The position numbers were made by a program, and so were the translations under genes. A stretch of 21,452 nt of DNA. Origin: CAYZJV01 sp964473245. GTDB lineage: Bacteria > Spirochaetota > Spirochaetia > Sphaerochaetales > Sphaerochaetaceae. Of this stretch, positions 14,385 through 21,452 are shown piece after piece. The notes below the pieces were generated by a model that searched no databases, was not told the DNA's origin, and saw only the letters and a program-made list of their open reading frames with translations. The stretch is taken from positions 1 to 21,452 of the forward strand of contig CAYYOL010000038.1 of the NCBI GenBank assembly GCA_964473245.1, given 5' to 3'. Position 1 is the stretch's first letter. Each line of letters starts with the position of its first letter.

Positions 14385-16598
14385 TCAGGTGCTGAGTTTT
14401 TTCAGATGATAGGAGAAATAGAGAACAGCAAGAGCATCATCTCCATCGGTCTGCGCTCTTGGCATGGTCTGGGCCTCTATGATGGATTGATAGAGGTGGC
14501 GGTGTCTCGACTCCTTGAAGGTAAGATCTCGAGTCATGGCAAAACACATGGCCCAGATTCTCGACCATTCTCGGTGTTCGAACGCACTCACAATGGCACC
14601 CAATTGTTGCTCGATCTCTACGACATCACGTGCCTCTTCGAGAAATTCATACAGATAATCATCCATATCAAGATTCTTCTGCACATAGAGTTCCGAAAGA
14701 TCGGGTGAGAGTTTGAGGAATTTCGCAATCACTGCATAGCGAGTCTGTCTAAAGGAGGCACTACGCCCTTTCCTGGCAGCAAGGAACAACTCTTCAAGAA
14801 ACACCCCCTCCTTGTCCATGATATCTCGTGCAACGAGAAAATTAAGCTCATCACCGATAGTGACCGCAAGATCGCTTATCGACTCCACACGGGAGAGATA
14901 GCGTCCATCTCGTGTCACTCGAGCGAGCGACTTTGCTGCGATCGATCGTGTCTCTATGGTTCCATGTTCAAGGAGATAGACTAACGCCTTTTCTACCTTC
15001 TCGTTGTGAGTGAGTGCTCCGAGCGCATAGATCGATTCCGCTTGCGTGTAAGATTCGTTATCGAAGGCATCACGTATCAGATCATCGACAAGTGCATAGC
15101 GGGGACGGTCGAACAGTCCCCGTATGACCTCTGCCTTGTCTATGGAGAATGGTGATGCTAAAGTACGTCGGATCTCTCCTGTGGCCACTCCAGTGAGGTT
15201 CGTACCGAGACTGAGTAGCAACGATTTCCGTTTGATCGGATCCGTGGCTTTGTTCAGCTTGTCCATGTCGATAAAGGCACGGATTCCGTGCAGACTGAAC
15301 ATGACTTGTGCGGCAGCTTTGGTTGAGTAACTACCCTTTTCACTGAGAGCTGTCGACAGTACCAACCCGAGCGTCGCCAATGCAGTTGCAAAAAAGAATG
15401 TCAGAACGTATGAATTCCCCAAAGCGAAGCCCATGATGTGCAGTTCATGCGGTATACGCTCCCCCTCGGTAGCCAGAGCTCCCCCGGCAAGACCACTGAT
15501 CAATGCGATGATCGCAATGATGAAATTCACCATCGAATTGAAGCCAACGCCCTCATCATCGGGAATGACACCAGCCAGAAGCCTTCGAATCAGAATGCTA
15601 ATGACGCCTAGGAAGAAGTTGCTCAGGAACCCGAGCGCAAAGAACCAGGCAAGATGTGCGTTGAGTGGAATGACAATCCAGCCCAAAAGCGATGCAACGA
15701 GAGCGAAACCGTTCGCTATGATCAGCGGTCGTGATCCTAGTCTATCGCTGAAAAATTTGCAGAAACTACCCGAGAAGACTACGGCCAAACCAACGCCGAT
15801 AGTGTAGAGGAAGATGATGTTGGACTGCAATCGCACTTCGCTGGTGAGAAACGCGACACTCATGCCGAGCACGACAGTCACGGCCATATAGGTCCAGTAG
15901 ACGAGCAACCGGACTCTCGATATCCGATCGGCCATGGCCTCCTTGAAGAGAACGAATATTGTTCGCCCCTTCCGGTATTCGATGTTCGTTCGACAGGGGA
16001 TCTTTCCTAAATGGACCGATGCAATGGTATTTGCGACCACTCCCACCATCTGGAGCATGACTAATCCGACAACTCCAGAGAGAGCGCCAATCGAGGTCAC
16101 CACGAAGTTAAGGAACCGGGCGAAGATTGTGGTCGACTGAAATGCTACATTAGTATTTCCGATGACCCGGCCACGAGTCTTGTTCGATGTTATGGTCTTG
16201 AATGTATAGTCGTAGAGCACCACGCCAATCAAGCGAAAACAGCAGAACAGGGTATAGACCGACAGTAGCAACACGACAGCAAACGAGCCCTCCAACCAGA
16301 GTAGCGGAAGGTAGAACAAGCAGACCAGACCTCGCAAGATCCAAGTGATCGTCTGCACACGGACGACGTTTCTGTTTCGAAACAATCTGGACATGACTGG
16401 GAGTATGGCGCCGACTATGTACATGGCAGAGGCAATGTAACCGAGGGCCAGGTTCCCGGCACCGAACTGGACAGCCAGGATGTACACGATGGTGTCTCCG
16501 AGCATGCTGAAACCAAGTCCATTCCATACCTCGGACTTGTACAGTCGGATTTGCCCAGTGCGCTTCTCCGATTCAGATAGATATTTTGATCGGACCAT
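14385..16598 (-). CDS. Major facilitator-like membrane protein fused to HEAT-like C-terminal domain
   Basis: This is a 737-aa protein in two parts. Residues about 25-420 hold roughly 12 hydrophobic helices resembling the major facilitator superfamily, including the loop GSFCKFFSDRLGSRPLI (276-292). Residues about 430-737 are soluble and mostly helical. The stretch 485-565 looks like HEAT-type repeats, for example QAESIYALGALTHNEKVEKA and IETRSIAAKSLARVTRDGRY. Later helices (about 585-730) include an acidic YLYEFLEEARDVVEIEQQ. Ordinary facilitators are 400-450 aa, so the extra 300 residues are notable. I do not recognise a function; the soluble domain probably lies in the cytosol as a binding platform. 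The start is preceded by GGGGTAGAGG, a usable but not ideal Shine-Dalgarno. Confidence 0.8.
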   Translation of the reverse strand: MVRSKYLSESEKRTGQIRLYKSEVWNGLGFSMLGDTIVYILAVQFGAGNLALGYIASAMYIVGAILPVMSRLFRNRNVVRVQTITWILRGLVCLFYLPLLWLEGSFAVVLLLSVYTLFCCFRLIGVVLYDYTFKTITSNKTRGRVIGNTNVAFQSTTIFARFLNFVVTSIGALSGVVGLVMLQMVGVVANTIASVHLGKIPCRTNIEYRKGRTIFVLFKEAMADRISRVRLLVYWTYMAVTVVLGMSVAFLTSEVRLQSNIIFLYTIGVGLAVVFSGSFCKFFSDRLGSRPLIIANGFALVASLLGWIVIPLNAHLAWFFALGFLSNFFLGVISILIRRLLAGVIPDDEGVGFNSMVNFIIAIIALISGLAGGALATEGERIPHELHIMGFALGNSYVLTFFFATALATLGLVLSTALSEKGSYSTKAAAQVMFSLHGIRAFIDMDKLNKATDPIKRKSLLLSLGTNLTGVATGEIRRTLASPFSIDKAEVIRGLFDRPRYALVDDLIRDAFDNESYTQAESIYALGALTHNEKVEKALVYLLEHGTIETRSIAAKSLARVTRDGRYLSRVESISDLAVTIGDELNFLVARDIMDKEGVFLEELFLAARKGRSASFRQTRYAVIAKFLKLSPDLSELYVQKNLDMDDYLYEFLEEARDVVEIEQQLGAIVSAFEHREWSRIWAMCFAMTRDLTFKESRHRHLYQSIIEAQTMPRAQTDGDDALAVLYFSYHLKKLST

Positions 16599-16657
16599 TG
16601 CCTCTACCCCACCCCAAAGCTAATTTTGAGAGCTGTCCGTATCGAGAGGAAGTATAG

Positions 16658-17236
16658 TTAAATCTCCCTTCTGTTCTGCACGATCTTGCTGATCAATCCG
16701 TAGGCGAGCGCCTCTTGGGCATCGAGCCAGTAGTCTCTATCGGTGTCTTTCTTGACTATGTCGATACTCTGACCGGTCTGTTCGCTGATGATCACATTGA
16801 GTCGGTCTCTGGTCTTCTCGAGCTGTCTGGCATAGATTTCGATATCGGTCGCGACACCTTCCATGCGACTCATGGGTTGATGAATCAGATAACTGGAATT
16901 CGGCAGGCCAAAACGATGCTCAGCAGGTACGGCAAGCAAGACAACTGTAGCTGCGCTGGCGATGAGCCCCATACCGATCATGTAGACATCGTTCTTGATG
17001 AACCGAGCCATGTCGTATATGGCTAGTCCGGCATCGACATCTCCCCCTGGGGAATTGATGAATACCCGTATCGGTTCGTCGCTTTCCGCTTCGAGTATCA
17101 GTAGCTGCCGAATCACTTTATCGGCGCTCTCCTTGTCGATTTCTCCGGAAAGCATGACAGACCGTGTCTGTAGGAACTTGTCCGAGTTCATATCGGTCGT
17201 CTGCTCTTTCTTGTCGTTCTTTTCAGTATCTGCCAT
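16658..17236 (-). CDS. clpP: ClpP-family serine protease subunit
   Basis: This is the proteolytic subunit of an ATP-dependent Clp protease, 192 aa from the ATG at 17236, close to the usual ClpP length. The catalytic triad can be read as Ser94 in GLIASAATV, His119 in YLIHQPM and Asp168 in DTDRDYW. The oxyanion-hole segment FINSPGGDVDAGLAIYD (59-75) is conserved. The serine context (IASAAT) differs from the common AASMGA, suggesting a divergent or second ClpP paralogue. The frame stays open upstream to 17533, but GGAG 6 nt before 17236 and the promoter at 17266-17294 support the shorter start. No Clp ATPase gene is adjacent. It is divergent from era. Confidence 0.9.
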   Translation of the reverse strand: MADTEKNDKKEQTTDMNSDKFLQTRSVMLSGEIDKESADKVIRQLLILEAESDEPIRVFINSPGGDVDAGLAIYDMARFIKNDVYMIGMGLIASAATVVLLAVPAEHRFGLPNSSYLIHQPMSRMEGVATDIEIYARQLEKTRDRLNVIISEQTGQSIDIVKKDTDRDYWLDAQEALAYGLISKIVQNRREI

Positions 17237-17265
17237 TGATATCTCCACTAGTCTCAGATTTCCAA

Positions 17266-17294
17266 AGTATACGGAACAAATCATGAAATGAAAA
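17266..17294 (-). promoter_or_regulatory. sigma-70 promoter of clpP
   Basis: On the minus strand TTTTCA (17294-17289) and TATACT (17271-17266) are 17 nt apart. Transcription would start near 17259, giving a 22-nt leader with a GGAG Shine-Dalgarno before the clpP ATG. Confidence 0.65.
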
Positions 17295-17312
17295 GCCTTG
17301 CCACTCCACCTG

Positions 17313-17341
17313 TTTACTCTTATCTCGCCTCGGTCTATATT
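17313..17341 (+). promoter_or_regulatory. Promoter of era, placing transcription start at the ATG
   Basis: TTTACT (17313-17318) and TATATT (17336-17341) are 17 nt apart. Only 6 nt separate the -10 from the ATG at 17348, so transcription should begin at or within about a base of the start codon. No Shine-Dalgarno is present. Confidence 0.6.
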
Positions 17342-17347
17342 CTCGAT

Positions 17348-18232
17348 ATGAAATGTGCCACAGTTGCCATCATTGGCAGACCATCGTCGGGAAAATCCAC
17401 CCTGGTCAACACGATATGTGAACGGAAAGTGTCGATTACCGCATCGACTCCCCAAACTACCCGGAATGCAATCCGGGCTATTTTTACAGATCAACGCGGT
17501 CAGTTGATTCTCACCGATACTCCTGGATACCATGTGGGTGAACAGGTCATGAATCTCAGATTGCAGGATACAGCGCGCTCTTCGCTTGGTGAGTCCGACA
17601 TCATCCTCTATCTGGTGGACCCCAAACGGACAGCTGGTGCGGAAGAGCAGGCGATCGTCAATCTTTTGTTGAACGAGCGGTCCCCAGTGGTGATTGCCAT
17701 CAACAAGCAGGATATTGCACGGGAATCCGAGATCGCTGAAGCTCGAGCCTTCCTAGAGGCACAGTTCCCTTCCGGTACTCCGATTCTCACCTGCTCTGCT
17801 CAAGATGACACGGGTGTCGATGAGTTGCTGATCGAATTGTTCAAATTAGCTCCCGAAGGGGAACTGCTCTACCCGGAAGAGACCTACACAGATCAACCGC
17901 TTGAATTCCGTATTTCCGAAATCATTCGGGAAAAGGCCATTGCACTGGTTACCGAGGAGTTGCCGCATGCTATCTATGTCGATGTCGCCGATCTTGAGTA
18001 TACTGCCGACACGAAGTCCATATGGGTTCGTGCATTCATCATCGTGGAGAGGGAGACTCAGAAGGGCATCGTGGTAGGAAGAGGTGGTGCGGGAATCAGA
18101 AAGATCCGTCAGGGGGCGTTCAAGGATGTCAAGAAACTGTTCCCTGGCATGCAGGTGCATCTTGATCTCCGTGTCAAAGCACAGCCAAAGTGGAGAAAGA
18201 ATCAGATCATTCTGGATCGTATTCTTCGCTAA
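17348..18232 (+). CDS. era: GTPase Era (30S ribosome assembly)
   Basis: Era is an essential GTPase that binds 16S rRNA and aids 30S subunit maturation, 294 aa. The G domain has G1 GRPSSGKST (10-18), Thr37/38 in switch I, G3 DTPG (57-60), G4 NKQD (119-122) and G5 CSAQ (149-152). The C-terminal KH RNA-binding domain carries GRGGAGIRKI (244-253), a slight variant of the usual GKGG loop. The frame is open from an ATG at 17288, but the first 20 residues from there are unlike Era and overlap the clpP promoter. MKCATVAIIGRPSSGKST from 17348 matches normal Era N termini and sits right behind a promoter. The stop is 23 nt from the stop of convergent lysS. Confidence 0.92.
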   Translation: MKCATVAIIGRPSSGKSTLVNTICERKVSITASTPQTTRNAIRAIFTDQRGQLILTDTPGYHVGEQVMNLRLQDTARSSLGESDIILYLVDPKRTAGAEEQAIVNLLLNERSPVVIAINKQDIARESEIAEARAFLEAQFPSGTPILTCSAQDDTGVDELLIELFKLAPEGELLYPEETYTDQPLEFRISEIIREKAIALVTEELPHAIYVDVADLEYTADTKSIWVRAFIIVERETQKGIVVGRGGAGIRKIRQGAFKDVKKLFPGMQVHLDLRVKAQPKWRKNQIILDRILR

Positions 18233-18255
18233 CACTTCAACTGTGGGGTAGGCTC

Positions 18256-19833
18256 CTACAGATAGCGGTTGAGAATGGGAAGGATTTTCTCTTTCCCGCA
18301 GGTCTTGATGAATCCGGCCAGTTTCGGTCCCCGCTCTTTGCCGATGATGACTCCGTAGGCAACTTTGAACAGTGCTGGTGCCGGGATGTCCAACTCTTTT
18401 GCAATGTCGTAAATTGCAGTACTCAACTCTTTTTCGTCGTAGCGATCGAGTTCTTCGACCACGCTATGCAGTTTTCCGATTGCCTGTTGTTGGGTGTCAT
18501 CGAGTTCCATGAGTGGATCGTTCTCACCTCGTAGCACCCATCGAAATTCCTCCGGGCTGAAAGTCGTTATCCAATTCCATGCGCAGACACACCGTTGTCT
18601 CAGTCGTTCAATCTGTCCGGCCGATACGTCGGGGAGGCTTGCGATCACTGTTTCGGCATCTCCACTGTGTATCTGTAGGAGGTTGCATAGGTGTCTGAAC
18701 GGTATCTGGTATGATGGTTCACTTGGGATCTCTTTCACTTGCGAGAGTTCGTATATTCGCTTCTCTTTCGCTTTACGTTTCTCATTGGCTTCCTGGAGGC
18801 CGAAGTAGATGCGTTCACAGGTGTCGTAGTCTTCGTAGATTTTCAATACATCGAGATCGAAGGAGATGGCGAATTCGGTATTCGGTCTCGTTCCCACGAA
18901 GAGGTATCGGGTGACTTCCGGTGTGTAGACTTCCAAGACGTCTGGGAGGCTCACGACTTCTCCGGACGATGAGGAGATCTTTCCTCCGCGACCTTTTATG
19001 CTGATAAAGTCGTACTGAAACGATACGGGTGGGGTTCCGCCAAAGACTTCCACCACGTGTTTCGAGGTGTCGAAGGAGCCTCCTTCACTGTGATGATCCT
19101 TTCCCGCAGGTTCGAAGTCGACCTGTTCATATGCCCACCGCATGGGCCAGTCTATGCGCCACGGGAGTTTTGCGGCGCTGGTGGTTCTCAGGTCGATGGT
19201 CTCTTCCTCTCCGGTTTCATCGTCTCGGTAGGTCACGCCCCATTCGCCGTCCCATCCAAGGATGGTGGTGGTGTCTTTTCCAGTAAAATTGCTGAACACG
19301 CTGATGGGGTACCAGTCGTCGGGGAGTGGTGTGGTTCGGTACCGGTCGAGGATCTCTTTGATTTCGTTCCGTTTTTCCAGGGCTGCTCGGAGGCCTTCTG
19401 CATAGAGGGAGCTGCGGTATCGCTGTGCTTGGTAGAGGTATTCGGGTTCTATTCCTACGATTGGGAGAAGGTTTTCAACGGCTTTTTCATTGGCTTCCGC
19501 GTAGTTTTCATGTGTTCCGGTTGTGTCTGGAACAAGTGTGATGGGTTTTCGCAGGTATGTTTTCAGGCGTTCCGGGTCGGGCATGTTCTTGGGAACTTTT
19601 CTGAAGACGTCGTAATCGTCCCATGAGTAGATGAAGCGGACGTTGTGTCCTTTGTCTCTTAGCGCACGAACGATGAGTTCCACTGAGATGATCTCTCGGA
19701 AGTTGCCAATGTGAACTGTTCCTGAGGGTGTTATGCCTGAGGCACAGGTGTAGTGGTCTTTCGGACCTTTTTCTCGAACTATTTTGTCGGCGTATATATC
19801 CGCCCAGTGTAGTGATATGGGTTGTTTGCTCAT
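18256..19833 (-). CDS. lysS: Lysyl-tRNA synthetase, class I
   Basis: This enzyme charges tRNA-Lys with lysine using the class I (Rossmann) fold typical of archaea, spirochaetes and some alphaproteobacteria, unlike the class II enzyme of most bacteria. It is 525 aa. Signature motifs are the HIGH-type TPSGTVHIGNFRE (35-47) and the KMSKS-type GGKISSSSGEV (283-293). FIYSWDDYDVFRK (67-79) and GKDHHSEGGSFDTSK (244-258) are also typical. The C-terminal helical region should recognise the anticodon. An upstream in-frame extension to 19932 is rejected because it would cross the promoter at 19841-19869. The ATG at 19833 has no Shine-Dalgarno, but TATAAT ends 7 nt before it. Confidence 0.94.
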   Translation of the reverse strand: MSKQPISLHWADIYADKIVREKGPKDHYTCASGITPSGTVHIGNFREIISVELIVRALRDKGHNVRFIYSWDDYDVFRKVPKNMPDPERLKTYLRKPITLVPDTTGTHENYAEANEKAVENLLPIVGIEPEYLYQAQRYRSSLYAEGLRAALEKRNEIKEILDRYRTTPLPDDWYPISVFSNFTGKDTTTILGWDGEWGVTYRDDETGEEETIDLRTTSAAKLPWRIDWPMRWAYEQVDFEPAGKDHHSEGGSFDTSKHVVEVFGGTPPVSFQYDFISIKGRGGKISSSSGEVVSLPDVLEVYTPEVTRYLFVGTRPNTEFAISFDLDVLKIYEDYDTCERIYFGLQEANEKRKAKEKRIYELSQVKEIPSEPSYQIPFRHLCNLLQIHSGDAETVIASLPDVSAGQIERLRQRCVCAWNWITTFSPEEFRWVLRGENDPLMELDDTQQQAIGKLHSVVEELDRYDEKELSTAIYDIAKELDIPAPALFKVAYGVIIGKERGPKLAGFIKTCGKEKILPILNRYL

Positions 19834-19840
19834 AGGCGGG

Positions 19841-19869
19841 ATTATAGGGAATCTACGTAGTGGTGACAA
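19841..19869 (-). promoter_or_regulatory. Promoter of lysS, placing transcription start at the ATG
   Basis: On the minus strand TTGTCA (19869-19864), a 17-nt spacer and a perfect TATAAT (19846-19841) are followed by 7 nt and then the lysS ATG. The expected transcription start coincides with the A of the start codon, and no Shine-Dalgarno exists. This is the clearest leaderless candidate in the window. Confidence 0.78.
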
Positions 19870-19931
19870 GACTGGAGCTCGTTTTTTTCCGAATGTGGCA
19901 ACAACTCCTTCCTCTTTTGCCGTTCCATGCA

Positions 19932-19937
19932 TATAAT
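19932..19937 (+). promoter_or_regulatory. -10 element of rlpA, 6 nt before the ATG
   Basis: A perfect TATAAT ends 6 nt before the ATG at 19944, with no Shine-Dalgarno between. The -35 region (19908-19915) matches poorly, so this promoter may need an activator or be weak. Confidence 0.5.
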
Positions 19938-19943
19938 CTGGTT

Positions 19944-20600
19944 ATGAAGATGGTTAGCTATACGCTGCTAGTGCTCTGCATGCTGATGGTTCTGCTCTTT
20001 CCAGTTGCTGCAGAAGATGGTAACGGTAAGCACACGGATTGGGAACAGGGCATCGCCTCCTGGTATGACAGCGATCCTGAAGGACCACTTACTGCCAACG
20101 GGGAACGGTTCGATCCTGAAGCATTCACCGCAGCACATAGATCACTTACGTTCGGGACGATCGTCCGTGTTCACGACTTGGCCAATGAAATGACCGTGGA
20201 TGTGCGAATAAACGATCGAGGACCGTATGTAGATGGAAGAATCATTGATCTCACTCCTGCCGCTGCACGGGCTATCGATATGTATGAACGGGGTATTTCA
20301 CCGGTAGTGCTGGAGATAATCTATTCACCAAGGGTCCCGGAGTCTCGGTACAATCGTCCTGGTGATACAGGTTGGTACAAGCTGCAGATAGGGTCATTCT
20401 CTCATACCAGAAATGTATATGAACTCTATATGAGGCTCCATGATCTGGGGTTCAAGCCCTCGGTCGAGGTTGTGCAAGAGCAGTTGCTTCGCTTGAGTAT
20501 TCGTTGGATTCCCGAACGTCTAAAAGAGGAGAGTATCATGATCCTTGATAGCCTCGGTTTCCAGGATGTTCTCGTGCGGGGAGATGAGTTACCTTTCTAA
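19944..20600 (+). CDS. rlpA: RlpA-like septal ring lytic transglycosylase with SPOR domain
   Basis: This is an exported cell-wall protein of 218 aa. A signal peptide (1-23, ending PVAA before Glu24) is followed by a double-psi beta-barrel domain (about 36-128) with the RlpA features GIASWYDSD, LTANGERFDPEAFTAAH, FGTIVRVHDLANE, VRINDRGPYVDGRIIDLTP. A C-terminal SPOR domain (about 144-214, starting GWYKLQIGSFS) normally binds denuded glycan strands at division sites. RlpA of Pseudomonas cleaves such glycans; activity here is inferred. The cysteine of classical RlpA lipoproteins is not at the processing site, so it is likely periplasmic and soluble. The frame is open from 19860, but 19944 gives a clean signal peptide and lies just behind TATAAT. 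Confidence 0.88.
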   Translation: MKMVSYTLLVLCMLMVLLFPVAAEDGNGKHTDWEQGIASWYDSDPEGPLTANGERFDPEAFTAAHRSLTFGTIVRVHDLANEMTVDVRINDRGPYVDGRIIDLTPAAARAIDMYERGISPVVLEIIYSPRVPESRYNRPGDTGWYKLQIGSFSHTRNVYELYMRLHDLGFKPSVEVVQEQLLRLSIRWIPERLKEESIMILDSLGFQDVLVRGDELPF

Positions 20601-20628
20601 AACTCCAGGCTTGTCATCACTAGGAATG

Positions 20629-20657
20629 TTGACAGTCATAACGATTCTCCGTATTAT
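20629..20657 (+). promoter_or_regulatory. sigma-70 promoter of the CAU tRNA
   Basis: A perfect TTGACA (20629-20634) and TATTAT (20652-20657) are 17 nt apart. Transcription would start near 20664, just before the mature tRNA 5' end at 20668. Confidence 0.82.
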
Positions 20658-20667
20658 CACCAAAGTC

Positions 20668-20743
<76 letters not shown>

Positions 20744-20746
20744 TTG

Positions 20747-20773
20747 AAACTCCTTGCATTGCAGGGAGTTTTG
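20747..20773 (+). terminator. Rho-independent terminator after the CAU tRNA
   Basis: AAACTCC (20747-20753) pairs with GGAGTTT (20765-20771). An extra T-G pair and a short TGCA/TGCA complement lie inside, and TTGTTGTCTT follows. It begins 5 nt after the tRNA. Confidence 0.75.
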
Positions 20774-20825
20774 TTGTCTTCTGAGATCTGCATGAAATGA
20801 CTGAAGATCGATAAGCAGATATTTC

Positions 20826-20856
20826 TTGACACACTTCTCCAAGACCATGCTATACA
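20826..20856 (+). promoter_or_regulatory. Promoter of the methyltransferase-like gene, 5 nt before the ATG
   Basis: TTGACA (20826-20831) and TATACA (20851-20856) are 19 nt apart. The long spacer is compensated by an extended -10 (TGC directly before TATACA). The -10 ends 5 nt before the ATG at 20862, with no Shine-Dalgarno. Confidence 0.55.
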
Positions 20857-20861
20857 AAGAT

Positions 20862-21452
20862 ATGGCCAAAGCTCAACGAACCATGAGAGAATCAATAGCG
20901 ACCTATATCCTGAAACAGGTCATCTATATCTTTCTCGTTGCGTGCACCCTTTTTCTCATTGGAGGAACCTCCGCGTGGCCGGAAGCATGGGTGTACCTCG
21001 GAATGATGGCCCTAATCACCATTGCCAATTCGCTGGCGACCGAGCCATCACTGCTTGCTGAACGCTCCCGATTGCAGGAAGGCACGAAACGTTGGGATAT
21101 ACTCCTCTCAAGCTTCACCGCACTGTGGGGTCCGCTCATCGTACTGGTGATCGCAAGCTTGGACAAACGTCTCGGTTGGTCAGCACCCCTCCCAACCTGG
21201 GTAACCGTGAGCGCACTCGTCCTGCTTCTTATAGGAGCGGGCCTCGGAACCTGGGCAATGCACACCAACCGTTTCTTCTCCGCCACCGTACGCATTCAAC
21301 ACGACAGGAACCAACAGGTGATAGACAGCGGCCCCTACCGGTTCGTGAGACATCCCGGCTACATTGGGGGAATCATCGGCCACCTCGCCGTTCCCTGTCT
21401 TCTGGGATCGATAGTCGGATTGCTCGCAAGCATCCTTGTAGTGGCCGGCATC
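20862..21452 (+). CDS. Isoprenylcysteine carboxyl methyltransferase-like membrane protein, C-terminus cut by window edge
   Basis: The frame is open for 197 codons to the right edge. The protein has several membrane helices (about 17-35, 43-61, 81-99, 112-132, 170-195) and the motif GPYRFVRHPGY (157-167). This motif marks the PEMT/ICMT superfamily of integral-membrane, SAM-dependent methyltransferases; the downstream Glu and remaining SAM-site residues lie beyond the edge. Bacterial members have diverse or unknown substrates, and protein prenylcysteine is unlikely. I chose the ATG at 20862 because it follows the promoter directly; an in-frame ATG at 20883 is possible. Confidence 0.82.
   Translation, partial: MAKAQRTMRESIATYILKQVIYIFLVACTLFLIGGTSAWPEAWVYLGMMALITIANSLATEPSLLAERSRLQEGTKRWDILLSSFTALWGPLIVLVIASLDKRLGWSAPLPTWVTVSALVLLLIGAGLGTWAMHTNRFFSATVRIQHDRNQQVIDSGPYRFVRHPGYIGGIIGHLAVPCLLGSIVGLLASILVVAGI

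Noticed and set aside
17237..17533. N-terminal extension of clpP by 99 residues
   Set aside because: It overlaps era and the divergent promoters. The normal-length start at 17236 has a Shine-Dalgarno and matches the family.
18241..18261. Hairpin CTGTGGGG/CTCCTACAG-type at the era-lysS junction as a terminator
   Set aside because: The 8-bp stem needs two G-U pairs, overlaps the lysS stop codon and has no T-tract on either strand.

Overview
The window reads as chromosomal DNA of a free-living, fermentative, anaerobic spirochaete, most likely in the Spirochaetales. The lineage call is an inference. It rests on a class I (archaeal-type) lysyl-tRNA synthetase, a multi-subunit [FeFe]-hydrogenase operon beside rex, and the style of the transporter genes. 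All genes look intact. I see no insertion sequence, prophage, CRISPR array or clear sign of recent transfer.

Left part (1-7345): a tRNA-Gly(CCC) on the minus strand is cut by the left edge. Then come plus-strand transport genes: a three-gene ABC importer of the iron/phosphonate/thiamine type (binding protein, fused double permease with an extra periplasmic domain, ATPase), a separate UgpC/MsmK-type sugar-importer ATPase with its own promoter, a strong terminator, and a UMF1-type major facilitator.

Middle (7366-13232): a five-gene minus-strand operon, transcribed hydC, GHKL ATPase, thioredoxin-like ferredoxin, hydB, hydA, encodes a trimeric NAD-linked, probably electron-bifurcating [FeFe]-hydrogenase plus two accessory proteins. 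The redox repressor gene rex is divergent from it, and the 183-bp gap carries a good sigma-70 promoter for the operon. The likely logic is that Rex senses NADH/NAD+ and controls H2 production as an electron sink. The maturases HydE, HydF and HydG are not in this window.

Right part (13236-21452): on the minus strand lie a lipoprotein of the endonuclease/exonuclease/phosphatase fold, a major facilitator fused to a HEAT-like C-terminal domain, and clpP. Then follow housekeeping genes: era (+), class I lysS (-), rlpA (+), a CAU-anticodon tRNA (+), and a partial isoprenylcysteine-methyltransferase-like membrane protein (+) cut by the right edge.

The most unusual pattern is in the last 4 kb. Four genes (era, lysS, rlpA and the methyltransferase-like gene) each have a -10 hexamer ending only 5-7 nt before the ATG and no Shine-Dalgarno sequence, which predicts leaderless mRNAs. 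Genes elsewhere in the window mostly have ordinary Shine-Dalgarno sites. No clearly new defence or mobile system was found. The other points worth a second look are the kinase-less GHKL ATPase in the hydrogenase operon, the permease with a sensor-like periplasmic domain, and the transporter-HEAT fusion.
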